DNA of 64,000 nt from Hsuehochloa calcarea (lineage: Eukaryota; Streptophyta; Magnoliopsida; Poales; Poaceae). The notes beneath the pieces are model-generated. The model had not been told where the DNA came from and did not search any database. It worked only from the letters and a program-made list of their open reading frames with translations. Positions 46,619 through 59,183 of this stretch are shown piece by piece; the first letter of the stretch is position 1; each line of letters opens with the position of its first letter. The DNA is taken from NCBI GenBank assembly GCA_036346395.1, contig CM070604.1, forward strand, positions 682,001 to 746,000, given 5' to 3'. A program made the translations under genes and the position numbers.

Positions 46619-49600
46619 GGGCTTTAGGTCCGTGGTGAATAGATTAACAACTTAGGCAAACTAAAATTGTTAAAAAAAAAATTTGTTTTAGTATTAGTAA
46701 ATCAACTAAAATTTGCTAATGGTTAACTAACCTAAAATTTGACACACTAGTGCATGAGGTTAGAGAGAGGTACGATTATAGTTTTACGCTTAGTTATGTT
46801 GTTCATTGATGGATGAGTTTATTTTGAGCTTTGAACTCATTATATAATGTTGATTGTGATTGATAGCTATGTCGAGGATAGATGGCGTGGTCGTGGTGGC
46901 CACGATCGTGGAGGTCGGGCCGCGGGCGTGGTTACGTGGGGCTCCCTCCCGAGGCGCTTGAGATCGTGGTTGTGGCCCAGGTTTTACCAGTTACACCACC
47001 ATTCGTGGTATGGGAATAGAGAGGTAGCTACTTTGATTACGATGAGTTATAGATATTGTGTGTGAGTTTCTTTATAAAAGTTGTTCTCTTCCTTGAGCTT
47101 GAATTTTGGGCAATTCAAGTTATAGTTGCGGTTGATGAATTTTTCTTGAGATAGTGTTTACAATACAATGGGTGATATTTCATTGGTCTCCTTTGGTTCC
47201 ATAAAGCCATTACTTGTTCTCATGACTGTTGATCTATTGTTGCTTTGTGTGAACATCGGTTATGACAAGATTGATCTTTTCGTGGGAGTTCCGTCCTTCC
47301 TATTGGAAAATATGACTTATTTATTCACTTGGTATTCGGATCTTGAAAGTTTTCTATTGCAAGTTCTTCAACATGTGAAAACTTTGGCTTTATGTATTTC
47401 TTTTGGATTATTTAGTCTTTGAAGTTTAATGCCTATTCTTTTTACAAAAGAGTTAAAATCCTTTTGTGTTGACTTGTTATGTTTAAGCTAGAGGTGGTAA
47501 ACATAGAAGTTCATTGATAAGGTATGAGTATCAGGTCGGATCTGTAGCGTGATGCATGATTGGTCTTAACCCAAATCCTTAGAATTGAATTTGATTAATT
47601 TGATATTGTCATAGAGTAATTACGAGTTGAGTAGTGACTAAGAGTATGTCCATACCTAATTGGAGTCATCGGAGTTATTAAGAAGTATGGAACGTAGATG
47701 AACTGGCTTGGACAGTAAAATGGATTAGTTTGTTGAATTTATTGGATTTGGTACCAATGGATTAATCTAATTGAGTGTAAAGGGAAACTTGAGGAGATGC
47801 TAGGTTATTGCCTTAATAGATATTAGTTGTGGGTGTTATCTTTACTGTAGACACTTGGTGATCATATTTGGTTGATAGCTTTACATATACCTTAGTATGA
47901 TTAATTATTGGAATTGTGTACAAAAGGTCGAAGGGATTGAATACCAGTGGATCTAGAATTTACAGGAGGAGTTCTGGATAGTTCTTCTTTATAGAATGAC
48001 ACGATGAATTTGATTATAGTGTTGTTGAGACTTTTGATCGAGAGAAGATTTCGACTTTTGAAGTTTTAGGGTGATTTTGTTGAAAACTAAATGTGAGGAG
48101 GAACAACTGAATATGTGTTGGTAAATATTCAAGTGATTCGCAAATGAAAATAGGTAGCAGCTAGACATCATAAGAAAGCTAGTTGTTAACAACAATGGTT
48201 GGAGTGCAATTCTTTGAGTGTTAAAGTTTGGTGTTGAGCATCACTAAGAGTTGGTGGTGTGATTTAATAGGTGGCTTATACCTAGACAATTGTGGAATAG
48301 TCGGACAATAGCATACCGTGATGAAAGGGTTTTGATAAAACCTTTTAATTTGTGTAGTGGAACCCTTCTAATATAAAGTAGTTGTTGTAGTGAGGTTGTA
48401 TGGTTTTGGTATAATCTCATTTTGAAGGTGTGATGGAAAAGTAGTATGGAACAATTTGGTGAACTTTTCGGGGCTTATTAATGGAAGAATTGACGATATT
48501 GAATCATGTGAAGAGTGTATTATTCTTAATGTTAGTAAGATTGTCTGTAAGGGATTGTGGCCGTGTGGTGATGATTCTTTTAGAAAGAATGTATTTTGAT
48601 CGCCGTCGTAATATCGTTTAAATGAAAGGTTTGAGTTTTGAATTCATGAACTTTTGGAGTTCATGATTTATTTGGTAGATGAAATTGGTTTGAGCAAGTG
48701 ACTAGTCGGAAAGCTTTATTGGTTCTTAAGTGATTAATGTGATTTGGTCTTTTTTTTAAAAAAAAATCTTTTTATTTGTCTCTTCTTTTGAGAAAGGAAT
48801 AGTCGATTTGTTTTACAAAACCTTAAAGAGTGTATATTGGGAACTGGTGGTCAAGTATATGATGTTGTGAGACCCTGGGTTGCAAGTTAATTGAGGAACA
48901 TTAGAGGATGAATTCATTTCATGATATAAATCTCATAGAGAATTGGATCTAAAAGGAATTATGGTCGTTGGGACAAAACTGATTATATTGTTACAATTAG
49001 TAGAACCTATAGCGAATAGTGATCCAAGAATATTTGTGCATGATGGTGGGGTATTGGAATTATCGAATAGTTGGGTTATTGTGATGGTATACTTTGCAAG
49101 GTTATGTAGGTGAAATTGAATGGTGTGGTTTATTGAGGGTCCAATATTAGTGAAGTAAATCGTTTTGAGCAGTCAATTGATTAGTGATGATGGGTGATAT
49201 TAATGATTGAGGATACTGTTTGGATCGTGGGAATTCTAGACAACGAATATGCGGATTTCTATCAAGTATACCAGAAGTCACTTTAGGAGTCCTGGCTGTT
49301 GAAATTGAGCATGTATTTTATGCTAGAACCTTGGTTGCCCAATGATCATGTGTAGAAGTAGTAGAACAAAAGTGGATTCCAAATAGTATGATGATCATTG
49401 ATAGAATCCTTTGGTTTTAAATCAGTGTGTGTGGGTAGAGAATTTCAAGTTGATTATCCTTAAAAGATTGAGGTGATGTGATTGTGGGTGTAGACTTTAT
49501 TTGAGGTGTTGGGAATCATTTGTCAAAATAGTTTCTTTGGTAGAGGAGGGGACTATAGTATTTTTTATGGGTTAGTAGAGTCTCTCTAAAAGGGCGCGGT

Positions 49601-50616
49601 TGTTGCTCTCAGGTTGAGCATCGCTTTGAGATTACCAGTTAAGAGGAATGAGTTAGTGTGATGATTTGAAATCCTATGATTTGAGAGAGTTTATTCCTAG
49701 AAGAAAAATTGAGAAGAAAAAAAAAATTGATTCCTCGGGTAGTGAAATGCCCTCTTGATTCTTGTTTGAGCCGTGTGTATGACAGAGGTCATTTACAATT
49801 TGAGTTGGCTTTACGTTGGCATGTGATTCTTTCTAATTTAGGGAAAGAAAAAGTGATTGATTTTGGCATTCGAATGTTTTCTCTTTTGGCTTACGTGGTG
49901 TTTATTTGCAAACAGCCTATCTGGAAAATGGAAAGGTTTTTGTGATGAATCTTTGATTTTGGATTTGACTATTCTGATGGGGAATTGGTAACGCGTGATT
50001 GCGATGAGAATCCTTTGTTTTCAGTTGGGTTCTATTTATAAAAGAGTTTGTTTGAAACTAGTTTGGTTGTGTGTCCCTGGTTAAAGGAGGTACTCCTTGC
50101 AAATGTGAAGTGGTTGATTGGGAGACAGGACAGAGTTCAGGTGTTATGTTCAGTTGTGTGGTTTGGTACCAAAGCAGTTTGGCCCAAGTTACATTAGTTT
50201 GTTTCGAAGTTGTGGAGATTTTTGGAAGAAAGTGTATCGTTAGGACCGTCTCGTGTCCATGCGCAGGCACACAACATTTTGTATAACCCGATGTCAAGGT
50301 AGTATTTGAGAGATCAGATTACAAGGTTTTCTTAGAGCCGTTGACCACCAAGTAAGACTGCACCTTCGACTTCCGTCGGTTGAGTGTACCGAAAAATGAA
50401 GAGATGAGTGCTGGGGCACAAGACGTTGGTATACGTCAAGGTGCTGTGGACGCATCAGTCCGAGAGAGAGGCGACTTGGGAGTTGGAGTCTCGCATGCGC
50501 GAGCAGTATCCGGAGTTGTTCACGCTGCACGTGCGTGTTGTTTTGTTGTTTAATTTCATTTGTGGAGTTTTTATTTGAGTAGAAGCGGCGATTAGAATTC
50601 GGGGTCGAATTCCGTT
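46619..50616 (+). mobile_element. Internal region 2, non-coding
   Basis: Nearly identical to internal region 1. The 3' end (about 50429-50520) translates cleanly to VYVKVLW, EREATWELESRMREQYPELF, the typical C-terminal end of Ty3/gypsy integrase polyproteins. It is the best evidence for the element's parentage. A Gly/Arg-rich patch after the PBS (about 46866-46970) parallels that in region 1. Confidence 0.75.
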
Positions 50617-50629
50617 AAGGGGGGTAGAA
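50617..50629 (+). other. Polypurine tract 2
   Basis: AAGGGGGGTAGAA directly before LTR 3, slightly longer G run than tract 1. Confidence 0.7.
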
Positions 50630-53075
50630 TGTAATACCCTGAAAATATTATAAATATTATTAATCGCGTCGGAGCGTAATTAATTAAATGGTATCAATAA
50701 GTAAATTAATTAGTTAAAGAATTAAGGGCTTGCGCGTAGTTCAATAAAAAGAATTTTGGAAAAAATAGGATTTTCGGAATTTTTGGGACTATATAAATGG
50801 TTTGTGGGTTTTAGAAAACCCTAGCCACCTTTTTTCCCACAGCCACCGCCGCCAGGTATTTTTCGGCTGCCGCTCCTGTGCGTTGCATGCGTGTGCCCGC
50901 CGCCAGCGCTCACTTTTCGTAAATTCTTGTCTTGATTCATCGGCGGAAAACTCATACGCTGGTTGCGCATATTTGCATGCGCATGTGGCCGGCTGTTTTT
51001 CCTATTGGATTTTTCTGCGCCGCTTTGCGATTGCCGTGCGCTGATTCTCGCCGACGCCAGATCGCTGCCGCTGCTTTTTTTTCCCGATCGCGTTACGCTA
51101 CTGTGGTGAGTCTTTGCCATTTGCTCATTTCGGCCGCCATTTGGATCGAGCCGCCGAAGCTCACTGGAAGCTGCTGGTTGCCGGTCTTTGTTTTCTGCGT
51201 TGTGGTGCCGGCCATCGACCAAGCTCTGCAGAATTGCTGCAGCCGCCGGTGCACCCGTGAAGCCCCAATCTTGTGCCCACTTTGGTCCAGTTCAACACCG
51301 TGAGCTAGTGACGCGAGTGAGCATGCCTGCTGGTTTTCATTAGTTGTTTTGCAAGCATCGTCGTGAGGTAACGATCTGTTTTTCTCTGTCTTTTTTTTTT
51401 GTTAGTTTAATTAGAGAATAGAATCAAGATTAGAGAGATGTTTTAGAATTTTCTAGTCAAAAGACTGGTTATTAGATCGGTTTAGCCCGCTGTTTTGTTG
51501 TACAAATTATTCGGGTATCGTAATGGCGAAATTTGAAAATACCATCTACTAGTTAAATATAGATAATTTCGATATCTTTCTATAGCATGTTTAATCTCGT
51601 CAATCGGACGAGTATAATTAGAGTTATGTTTTTCGAAAGGCCGCTGTTTTTAGGGTTTTTGTCGTTTGGCGCTGTTTTGGTAGATCGGTTATTAAAAATA
51701 GTAAACAGATTAATTAGTGTTTTTGATCTACATGAAAGTTGTAGATAATTGTCCAATGGTTCTGTAGGATCTGAGAACGCGTATTTTGGTTGAGTAAAAC
51801 AGAAGTTATGAAATTTGGAAGACCGCTGTTCCGAAGCGGACAGATCGGGTTTCCGGGTTAAATACGGAGGGTTAGATGAATTAATTAGAAGGCGGTGTAA
51901 TCTAAGAAAATGTGGATAATTTTATAAAGAATCCAGAATGGGTTGGTTTGTGGTGATCGGACTTTCGAGTCAAAAGTTACGCTCTTTTTAGTAACCGGAC
52001 AGCAATGGGTAGTTTTTCGATACCGGCGTAACGTGGTATATTTGGGGTCGTGTAGGAGCGATGTATATTGATTGTTATGCGTATGATGTTGTAGCTTGTA
52101 TTGAGATGTGTGTATTTAATGTAGGAGAAGCGTCGTACTTGTTGCCATCTTCGAGTCAAATTGTGCGTCGCAACTAGTACAGGCAAGTGCATGGTAGACA
52201 GCGATCAATGATCGATCACTGTTTTCTTTATCTTTCAGTACCATTACCGTTGTGCTTTTATCCTGTTTAATTGCAAACAAGTAATTGGTATGTTTATATC
52301 TTTGTTGATGAGCATGATGGAAAGTTGGATATGATGTTTATGATGGAGTTTGCATGTTTGCATACATAAGCATCTTTGCATAAGAGAAGGTGATCATGAT
52401 TGATCACAACTCCACGGGAGTGGAGGAGGTCCCCGATCCTTTTGGAGGAACGGGCTTGAGAGTGAATGTTGTCGCGAGCATTCACTCACGCTATACCGGT
52501 ATACGCGAAAAGAAGTGCATGTGGACATATAGATTAGAGTTGCATTGATAATTGAGATTGATGAATAAGAATGTGAATGGAAGTGCATGTGATGATAATG
52601 AAGTTATTGAATGCTGTTGATTTATTATTGTTCGTTGTATATCGATGTGTTTGCTGAGTCGTGGACTCACCCTTGCTCTATTGTTGTTTTTAGGTGATCT
52701 TCGAGGATGCCGTAACTAAGAGCGAGTAGAACACATGGACATCACATGATCATTCGCCATGATAATCTTTTCATTCAATATTGATATACACTTGGACATG
52801 TTAGAGGTTGAATAAATTTTAGGACATCATTTGGACTAGACTATTTGCTTTATTAATTTGGATTCATTGGTTGATGCTGCTTTAGATTATTTGCCTGGTT
52901 ATAATTCTCATTGCTTATTTATTACCTCATGATCCATAATTATGCATTGCTCTTTTGTGGTCCTTGGATTTGATTATCATTGATTTCTTGCTATATTTAC
53001 AAAGTGTGTCAATAATTATTAATTGGAAGGTAGTTTAGTGGCATTCCAGGCTCAGTGTTGGGCTGGGGTGTTACA
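50630..53075 (+). repeat. LTR 3
   Basis: 2446 bp, TG...CA, followed by the target duplication instead of a PBS, so it is the outer 3' LTR. The variable segment is about 50860-51240. Confidence 0.9.
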
Positions 53076-53080
53076 GAAAC
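53076..53080. repeat. Right 5-bp target-site duplication of the LTR array
   Basis: GAAAC, identical to 37688-37692. Confidence 0.85.
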
Positions 53081-53235
53081 AGAGCTCTCTCTCTAATTCA
53101 ATTGGCGACTAGGGCTAAATCACTAAATTGCTTTTGTTTGAAGAGAACACATCCCACTGCAGAAGTTCATGTTGTCAATGGAATTGGCAATAGAGGTCCT
53201 GTCGCTATTTCGATTGGTGACAGAGGCTTGGCCTC
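53081..53235. repeat. Palindromic repeat element split by the LTR array (right part)
   Basis: Contains AATTCAATTGGCGACTAGGG, GTTGTCAATGGAATTGGCAA and CCTGTCGCTATTTCGATTGG, members of the same TGTCGCC/GGCGACA family as 30090-30265 and 61436-61680. Confidence 0.5.
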
Positions 53236-54664
53236 TTTTTCCGTTGCAATATGCCATTAAGTTTCAAATTTTCTTCACAATATGCCATCGCCGTCATTTC
53301 TCTGTTCAAGCCCTGAGAAAAAAACTATTTTGCTCTCAGGTGTCACATTTCACTCCATGGCAATTTTTTTTTGTTCACTGCAAATTATTCTAGTCTAAAG
53401 TCTACAAGTGAATTGGATGCTACTGTCACTCGGTGGCAATTTAAAACACATTAGAAGCAATGAAATGTGATAACTGAGGGAAAATGGTCTTTTCTCGGGG
53501 CTTAACAAAAGGGCTTAGATGCAGAAGTGACGGCGGTAACATATTGCGAAGAAAATTTAGAATCCGATGGCATACTAGGACGAAGTAGCTATTGGCATAT
53601 AATGATTTTTTTTCTCTTTTTTATTTGAAGGAGGTATTATACTTATTGGGTTGATGAGTATCGTCCGTACAGAAACCTTTGGTCGATCGTCTCTACACAG
53701 AACTAAGCAGGCACACTTTTTTTCTCTCTCCATGATTTCTGGTACTTCAATTTGTACGTACGTATATACAGTCGATCCTTCTGTCTAATCGGAAATTCAC
53801 GATGTAGACAAAATAAATCAACCAAGCATATGCAGTGGTTGGAGCAAAAAAAGAAAAAGAAAAAGGCTAGACAAGCTTAGCTATGACATGGGAACGCCAG
53901 GTTCTTCTTCACCTCTGTCAGGAGCGAGGCTCAACTAGGGTACCAAAGGTAGTTGATCGCTGCGGATTTTAGAATTTGGTTATGAAAATATTTTATACCC
54001 TTGATATATTTGTGGTAAGTGAGTTTTGTTTGAACTTCTTTTGAATTTAGCGTGGCTATAGTGATTATATACTATAAAACTAGTTCAAACTAGTTAAAAT
54101 GAAGATGGCTTTAATTTTCCTTTGAGTTTGATATCTCAAATACACTTTTTATGTGTATGTGAATATACTCACATCAAACGTTTTGAATCTCAAAGCACAT
54201 CAACAAGTATGGATTTGAGTGCATAGGCACCTAGAATGCGTGAAACACGTGTGCAATAGATCACAACAACAACAACAATAACAACAGCATAGTCGATCGT
54301 AGGCCTTGGTGAGATGTTGGAGCCATTCATTCATAAAGTCAAGTAAATAGTTAATCTCTTGCATGTGACGCGCATGCATATATGTACGGGAAAATTGCAT
54401 TTATAGCACAAAACGAAGCCTGGTACCAATAAATACCATATAATTTTGCCAACTCCATACAGTACCACTGGAGGGTACAAACCTTCTATCCATAACTGTT
54501 CCATCAACTTGGCGACGCAACGTTCGAAATGTTCATAAGGATTGTGGAGAACTAAGTTGTGTAATACTAGTCGATTGCCTATAGGTATATGGATGGGTTT
54601 CACTAAAATTATTCTATTACCTTCCGCTACAGTTTAATTGAGCTATTCGCCTTTTGAGGCATTA
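53236..54664. other. No supported gene
   Basis: AT-rich; contains an (AAC)n run at about 54264-54287. Short ORFs only, no domain recognised. Confidence 0.4.
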
Positions 54665-54843
54665 ATTGTAAGCTTTGATCTTAAGGTCATTACTCTGATA
54701 ATTATTGTTATTTTCCTATTTCTTGGTTATATTTGCACACGGAATGATATTTCATCGATGTTGCTATTGTGTGCACTAGCGTGATCCTAAGCTATTGCAA
54801 TATACACAAAGGGTCCAGATTTGCACATTTTGGTCTTGACATA
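54665..54843 (+). repeat. Dispersed repeat, probable LTR fragment (partner 32275-32455)
   Basis: Shares GGAATGATATTTCAT, TATTGTGTGCACTAGCGTGATC and GGGTCCAGATTTG with the copy at 32.3 kb. Confidence 0.5.
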
Positions 54844-54895
54844 AATGACTTGAATCACATCCCAAGTAGGGCCTACATCCTTAAGGAAACCATCT

Positions 54896-55495
54896 ATGTA
54901 TAACAGTTCCATCCAGGATTTAGTCATGGGCCGTCGGATCCCGTTACTGCCGCCTCCTGCATCGCCGCCTTCTGTGTCACGCCCCCACGCAAGCCGCTGC
55001 CGCTCCTTTGCCTCAACATCATCGGTTGCTCCAGCCGCGGCACCGCCTTGGGCTTGGCCGCTGCTGCGCCGCCTCTTCATCGACCGTCACGCCTTGCCTC
55101 TTCTTCGCCGCCGAGCAGGACGATGCGCCCTCGGCCTCGGCTTCCTCGGTCGCGCCTGGATCCAGCCGCCGTCGTCGCGCCTCAAGCCTCCCTCGGCCTC
55201 CACCGTCGCTTCTCCATGCCGCACAGCCTTGGCTTCGCCACTGCCTGACCTCCTCTCCAACTCCACCTCCGGTGTCCCACTTCCGGATCTAGATCCACTC
55301 GGACCCCTTATCCTCCTCCCCACTACCGCACAAACCCTCCTCTCTCACCGTCGCCGACCGCCAGTTCCCTCCTCCCTCACCGCCAAGGTAGATAGAATCG
55401 CGATCCTATTCTTAGAGTCTTACGATTCTACGAACCCACGACAGCCTGTCGATCCAAATCGCACCGTGAATCAGAATCAGGTAGAATCGTGGTAG
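54896..55495 (+). other. GC-rich open frame of about 200 codons, doubtful gene
   Basis: Open for 199 codons but of low complexity (Pro, Ser, Arg, Leu), with long open frames in other phases too, as expected of a GC-rich island. No domain recognised. It is followed by repeated TAGAATCGTG/AGAATCG motifs (55390-55555) that resume at 56048-56090, suggesting repeat-derived sequence. A captured gene fragment is possible. Confidence 0.2.
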
Positions 55496-55555
55496 AGTCG
55501 CGATTCAAATAGTAGAATCGTGTAGAATCGTAAAGTAGAATCGTGGTAAAGTCGT

Positions 55556-58500
55556 TTGGAAAAAATACATTTTTTTAATTTTTTTAGAGGGCAGGGTTTG
55601 CTGATATTTTCCTTTAGACCAAAATTTATTGACATTAATTTCTGAGAATAAAACTATATAAAAACAAGGAGCATGCAAAATATTATATCAGTGTGGTAAT
55701 GCCAATACAAATATCTATAGTATGAGATGAGCAATCTTGAGCTTGATAATGATAAGTTATTTTTATTTCAAGTATGTCTAGCTGCTTTTAAGGAACATGC
55801 AAGTGTTACAATTAGATATTAATTTACAAAATTTGTGAATATTTATCATGTATATTGTAGTAAACTAGTTATAGTCATTTCTCCTGTAGTTCAGAATTAT
55901 TTCACCCATCATGTCAGTGCCATTCTATTTTTCTGTTGTGCGATAAAAAGTGCTTTGTCCATTTTTCGGTTATAAGTAAGTGGTAAACCATATAAGAATC
56001 ATACAAATTTATAGTATAGATGTTAAATGAGTATTTTTACAATTCTCTAGAATCGCCGATTCTACGATTCGATACTACCAGAGGCAAATCGATCCAACTT
56101 AGTATCTCGACTCTGACTACCTTGCTCACCGCCGCACCATCGCCGGCTCGAGCGGATGACACCCCAAATGGCGGCTGTGGCCCGCGCGGCTTGGCGGCGG
56201 CGGCTCGTGCACAACCCGACCGGCCGTGGTCTGCTCCCGTGCGACGCGGTCGGGGAGGACCACGTGTGATGAGACGATGGTGGCTGGCGGATCGTTTGAG
56301 GAGCGGTGGTGGTGGTTGTTCGAGGTAAGATTTTTTTTTTCCCGGGTTAGGGTTTTGGGTTGGGTTAGATATGATACCATGTAGAATTTTATGAATATTG
56401 TGTGTCTCTCTTGAGAATCTTCACACCCTTTATTTATAATGTCAAATGTTATAATCCAACTCGAACACAAGTCGCATACGATTCGAGTCCGATTCACACG
56501 TGATTTGAACTCTTACCTCTAACACAGATCACGTGCCAGGCCTCCTATCGAACGGAGATTGCTGCAGCCGCTGCCGACAGTTGGGTTGTCCGTATAGACG
56601 TCGTTTGCTGTGATCGAGCGGCAAAGGAAAGGCGGCCCGTGCCGCCGTAGAGAGCGGGGAGAGAGATCCAGAGGTGCAAGCTAATTAAGCCAGGAGGATC
56701 GCCGGAGGAGGACAAGCGCTGGACGCCACCGCCTCCCTCGGGACCAGCGCAGCACTGCTACTCCTATCCCACTGCAGCGTGCTACCGCTTACTCTACTGC
56801 ATATGCTTAGGCTCTCCAGCCTGCGGACCCCACAGCTCATGCATGGGCACGTGACCAACGTACCACGCAGATTGCAGAGGAGAGAGAGGGAGAGAGTTGC
56901 AGTGCTGATCACCATGGCTATGCCTATGGCTTCCTCCCTCCTCTCTATCTGTATATATCTGGCCACTTGAGGTGCACGCAACGCAATAGATTTATGTGTT
57001 TGTTGTAGCAAATTAAGCAAGATATATATATACGAGATGAAGAGTAGCAGCAGCTAGCAGCCTAGCATACGATGGAGCTAGATACAGATACAGAGCAACA
57101 GCTTGTAGGTGTAGGGCTAGGAATGTCGTTGTGTCGCTGCACTGCACAAGGCCGGGACGAGATGAGCGAGTCTAGCAGCGGCGGCGGCCATTTTTGGACC
57201 CACAACAAGAGACGAAACAGCTGCTGCTGCACTGTGCTAACTGGCCGTACGTCCCGTGACCATATACTACCCAACCAAACGCATTCAGCAATATATATAT
57301 ATATTGTATACACGTACCGGTGATATCAATACATAGACCGATTAAGAGAGCTATAGCTAGTTGTTATGATCCTGTAAATATCATGACCATCACCATGGTG
57401 ATCGAGGGCTGGATGGACAGCTTGCCACTAGCCAGCCAACATTGAGGTGGTTTTCTGAGCACGCAGCGTACATGCAGTTTTTCCAGGAGAAGAGATGAGA
57501 TGAAACGTACTAGTGATACAGTGCGTGTGATGGGCGGGAGGCGGACATTTGCTCAGGCATTATCAGCACGCGTAAAAAGCTATAGCTACCTCCTCCTCCT
57601 CCTCCTAATCGGCAGGCAGGCAAGGCCTCAGTTGATTCTGATTCGATCGCAGGCAAAAGCACAGCAGAATTCGCAACACTTCACGACGTCCCGTGATGAC
57701 AGCTCGATCCATCTCTCATCGAGTGAAGCTATATATCGATCTCTCATCGAGTGCAGTGGCGGAGTGACGTCCCGTGACAACTTTGTGCTGGCTCACTGAA
57801 TTCTGAAGGAGATCGCGGAACGCGCGCAGAGAGATCGACACGAGCTGCGAGCAATGCACCAGCTGCTGTGCCTGCTACTACACTGCTAATGCTAATGTCG
57901 ATCGACGATCTCGATATTAATTATAATGTCATCAGCATGCATGCATGGTTCCATTGGTTTGTTGCTGCAGTGCATGCTCTTGTAGGCTTGTAGCGTATTG
58001 GATCCTTTCAAACGGCCCTACATGACACCAATAGCCATCACACGCGCATACATATACATGGATATTCGACATTTTGCAAATGTACTAGCATAAAATTAAC
58101 GGTTAAAGTTGAACTTTGGAGAGACAGTGAAAAGTGAAGACGCGTAAATATTCCGTGAAACGTGAAGCATGCATGAGCAATAATGATGATACATGAAACA
58201 AATGAAGTGTTCTTGTCCTCCTTGAAGATGGGATTGAAAGCTCAGCTCAGGTGGGTACAAGTAGCAGATGATGATATGTCACAACGCAACAGGATCCTAA
58301 TGGGACATCACTATCTGCGGCAGCCTCAGAATGCATTGTGAGGATACGCTGGGTACAAGCCAGAATCAATCTATACCTCCTCTCTTTTGCCTCCCCTTCT
58401 CTCCTCGCCCAATCTCTACCCCCATTTCTTGGACGAGAAATGGGACAGCAACTACTACAACCTTTGCATCAAATCAATCAAGGGGCGAGCAAGCAACCAA

Positions 58501-59183
58501 CCAAAGGTCCAAAGCCCTGTGCCATTTAATGATGAGATACCTACGGAACCAAAAACTACGGATTTACTTGCACCCAACAAAACGCACTATCCCCGGGGCC
58601 AAGGACACAAACACACCCCACTAGTGCTTTGATTTGCCACTGTGCCAGTGGCCTATTCCAATAGGCAAAGAATCCACATGACCAACAAGACAAATCATAA
58701 AAGTGTGCGCAGTCACAAGCGGCACCCTCAAAGCCTGTGATGGATTGCACCCTTCAAGAGAGACTCCCGTACCATCATCAGACACGATGATACAAAGGGC
58801 ATCAAGGCCTTTTGTCTTCTCATACCCACATCTTTTCACCGCACTAACATCAGATCAGACCAGACCAGACTCACTCACCCCCGCTGTCCTCGTGGTGAAT
58901 ATATATATATCCCTTTCCCTGGTTTGGTTTCTCCCCTTTAAAGGATTCGAATTATGGCCATGTCAAATAATAGCCACGTAGCTACTGTCTGCCCATATGA
59001 TTTCCAAATAGTTGCAAGTTACAAACTAGGTGCCAGTACAATGTTCAGAATCCGCGAATATACTACCATCGTTCCAATAGTACAGCAGCTGCACCGATCT
59101 AACATCATGTGGGGCCATCTGGAACAGCATGATATCCATTTTTTGACATCCGGCGTCTGCTGGAATACGGGGGGGAGCAAACC
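55556..59183. other. Gene-poor intergenic sequence
   Basis: AT-rich to about 56040, then a GC-rich island around 56130-56310 and mixed sequence with simple repeats: CTCCTCCTC near 57590-57606, ATATATATAT near 57289 and 58896. Two adjacent perfect short hairpins lie at 58635-58666 (GCCACT-gtgcc-AGTGGC and CCTATT-cc-AATAGG). No protein domain recognised. Part of the right side may be 3' UTR of the SR45a-like gene. Confidence 0.4.

Larger units (their letters stand above)
37693..53075 (+). mobile_element. Tandem LTR retrotransposon array: LTR-INT-LTR-INT-LTR
   Basis: Three LTRs (37693-40127, 44159-46604, 50630-53075) separate two internal regions (40128-44158 and 46605-50629). Each LTR starts TGTAATACCCTG and ends GTGTTACA. 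Each internal region starts with a primer-binding site and ends with a polypurine tract. Only one pair of 5-bp target duplications (GAAAC) is present, outside the array. This is what unequal recombination between LTRs of one insertion produces. The internal regions have no open gag-pol; the only recognisable coding traces are an Arg/Gly-rich gag-like patch after the PBS and an integrase C-terminal motif near the 3' end. It is therefore a non-autonomous, LARD-like derivative of a Ty3/gypsy element. Confidence 0.9.

Noticed and set aside
58635..58666. Possible microRNA hairpin
   Set aside because: Two very short perfect stems rather than one 60-200 nt foldback; no known plant miRNA sequence recognised.
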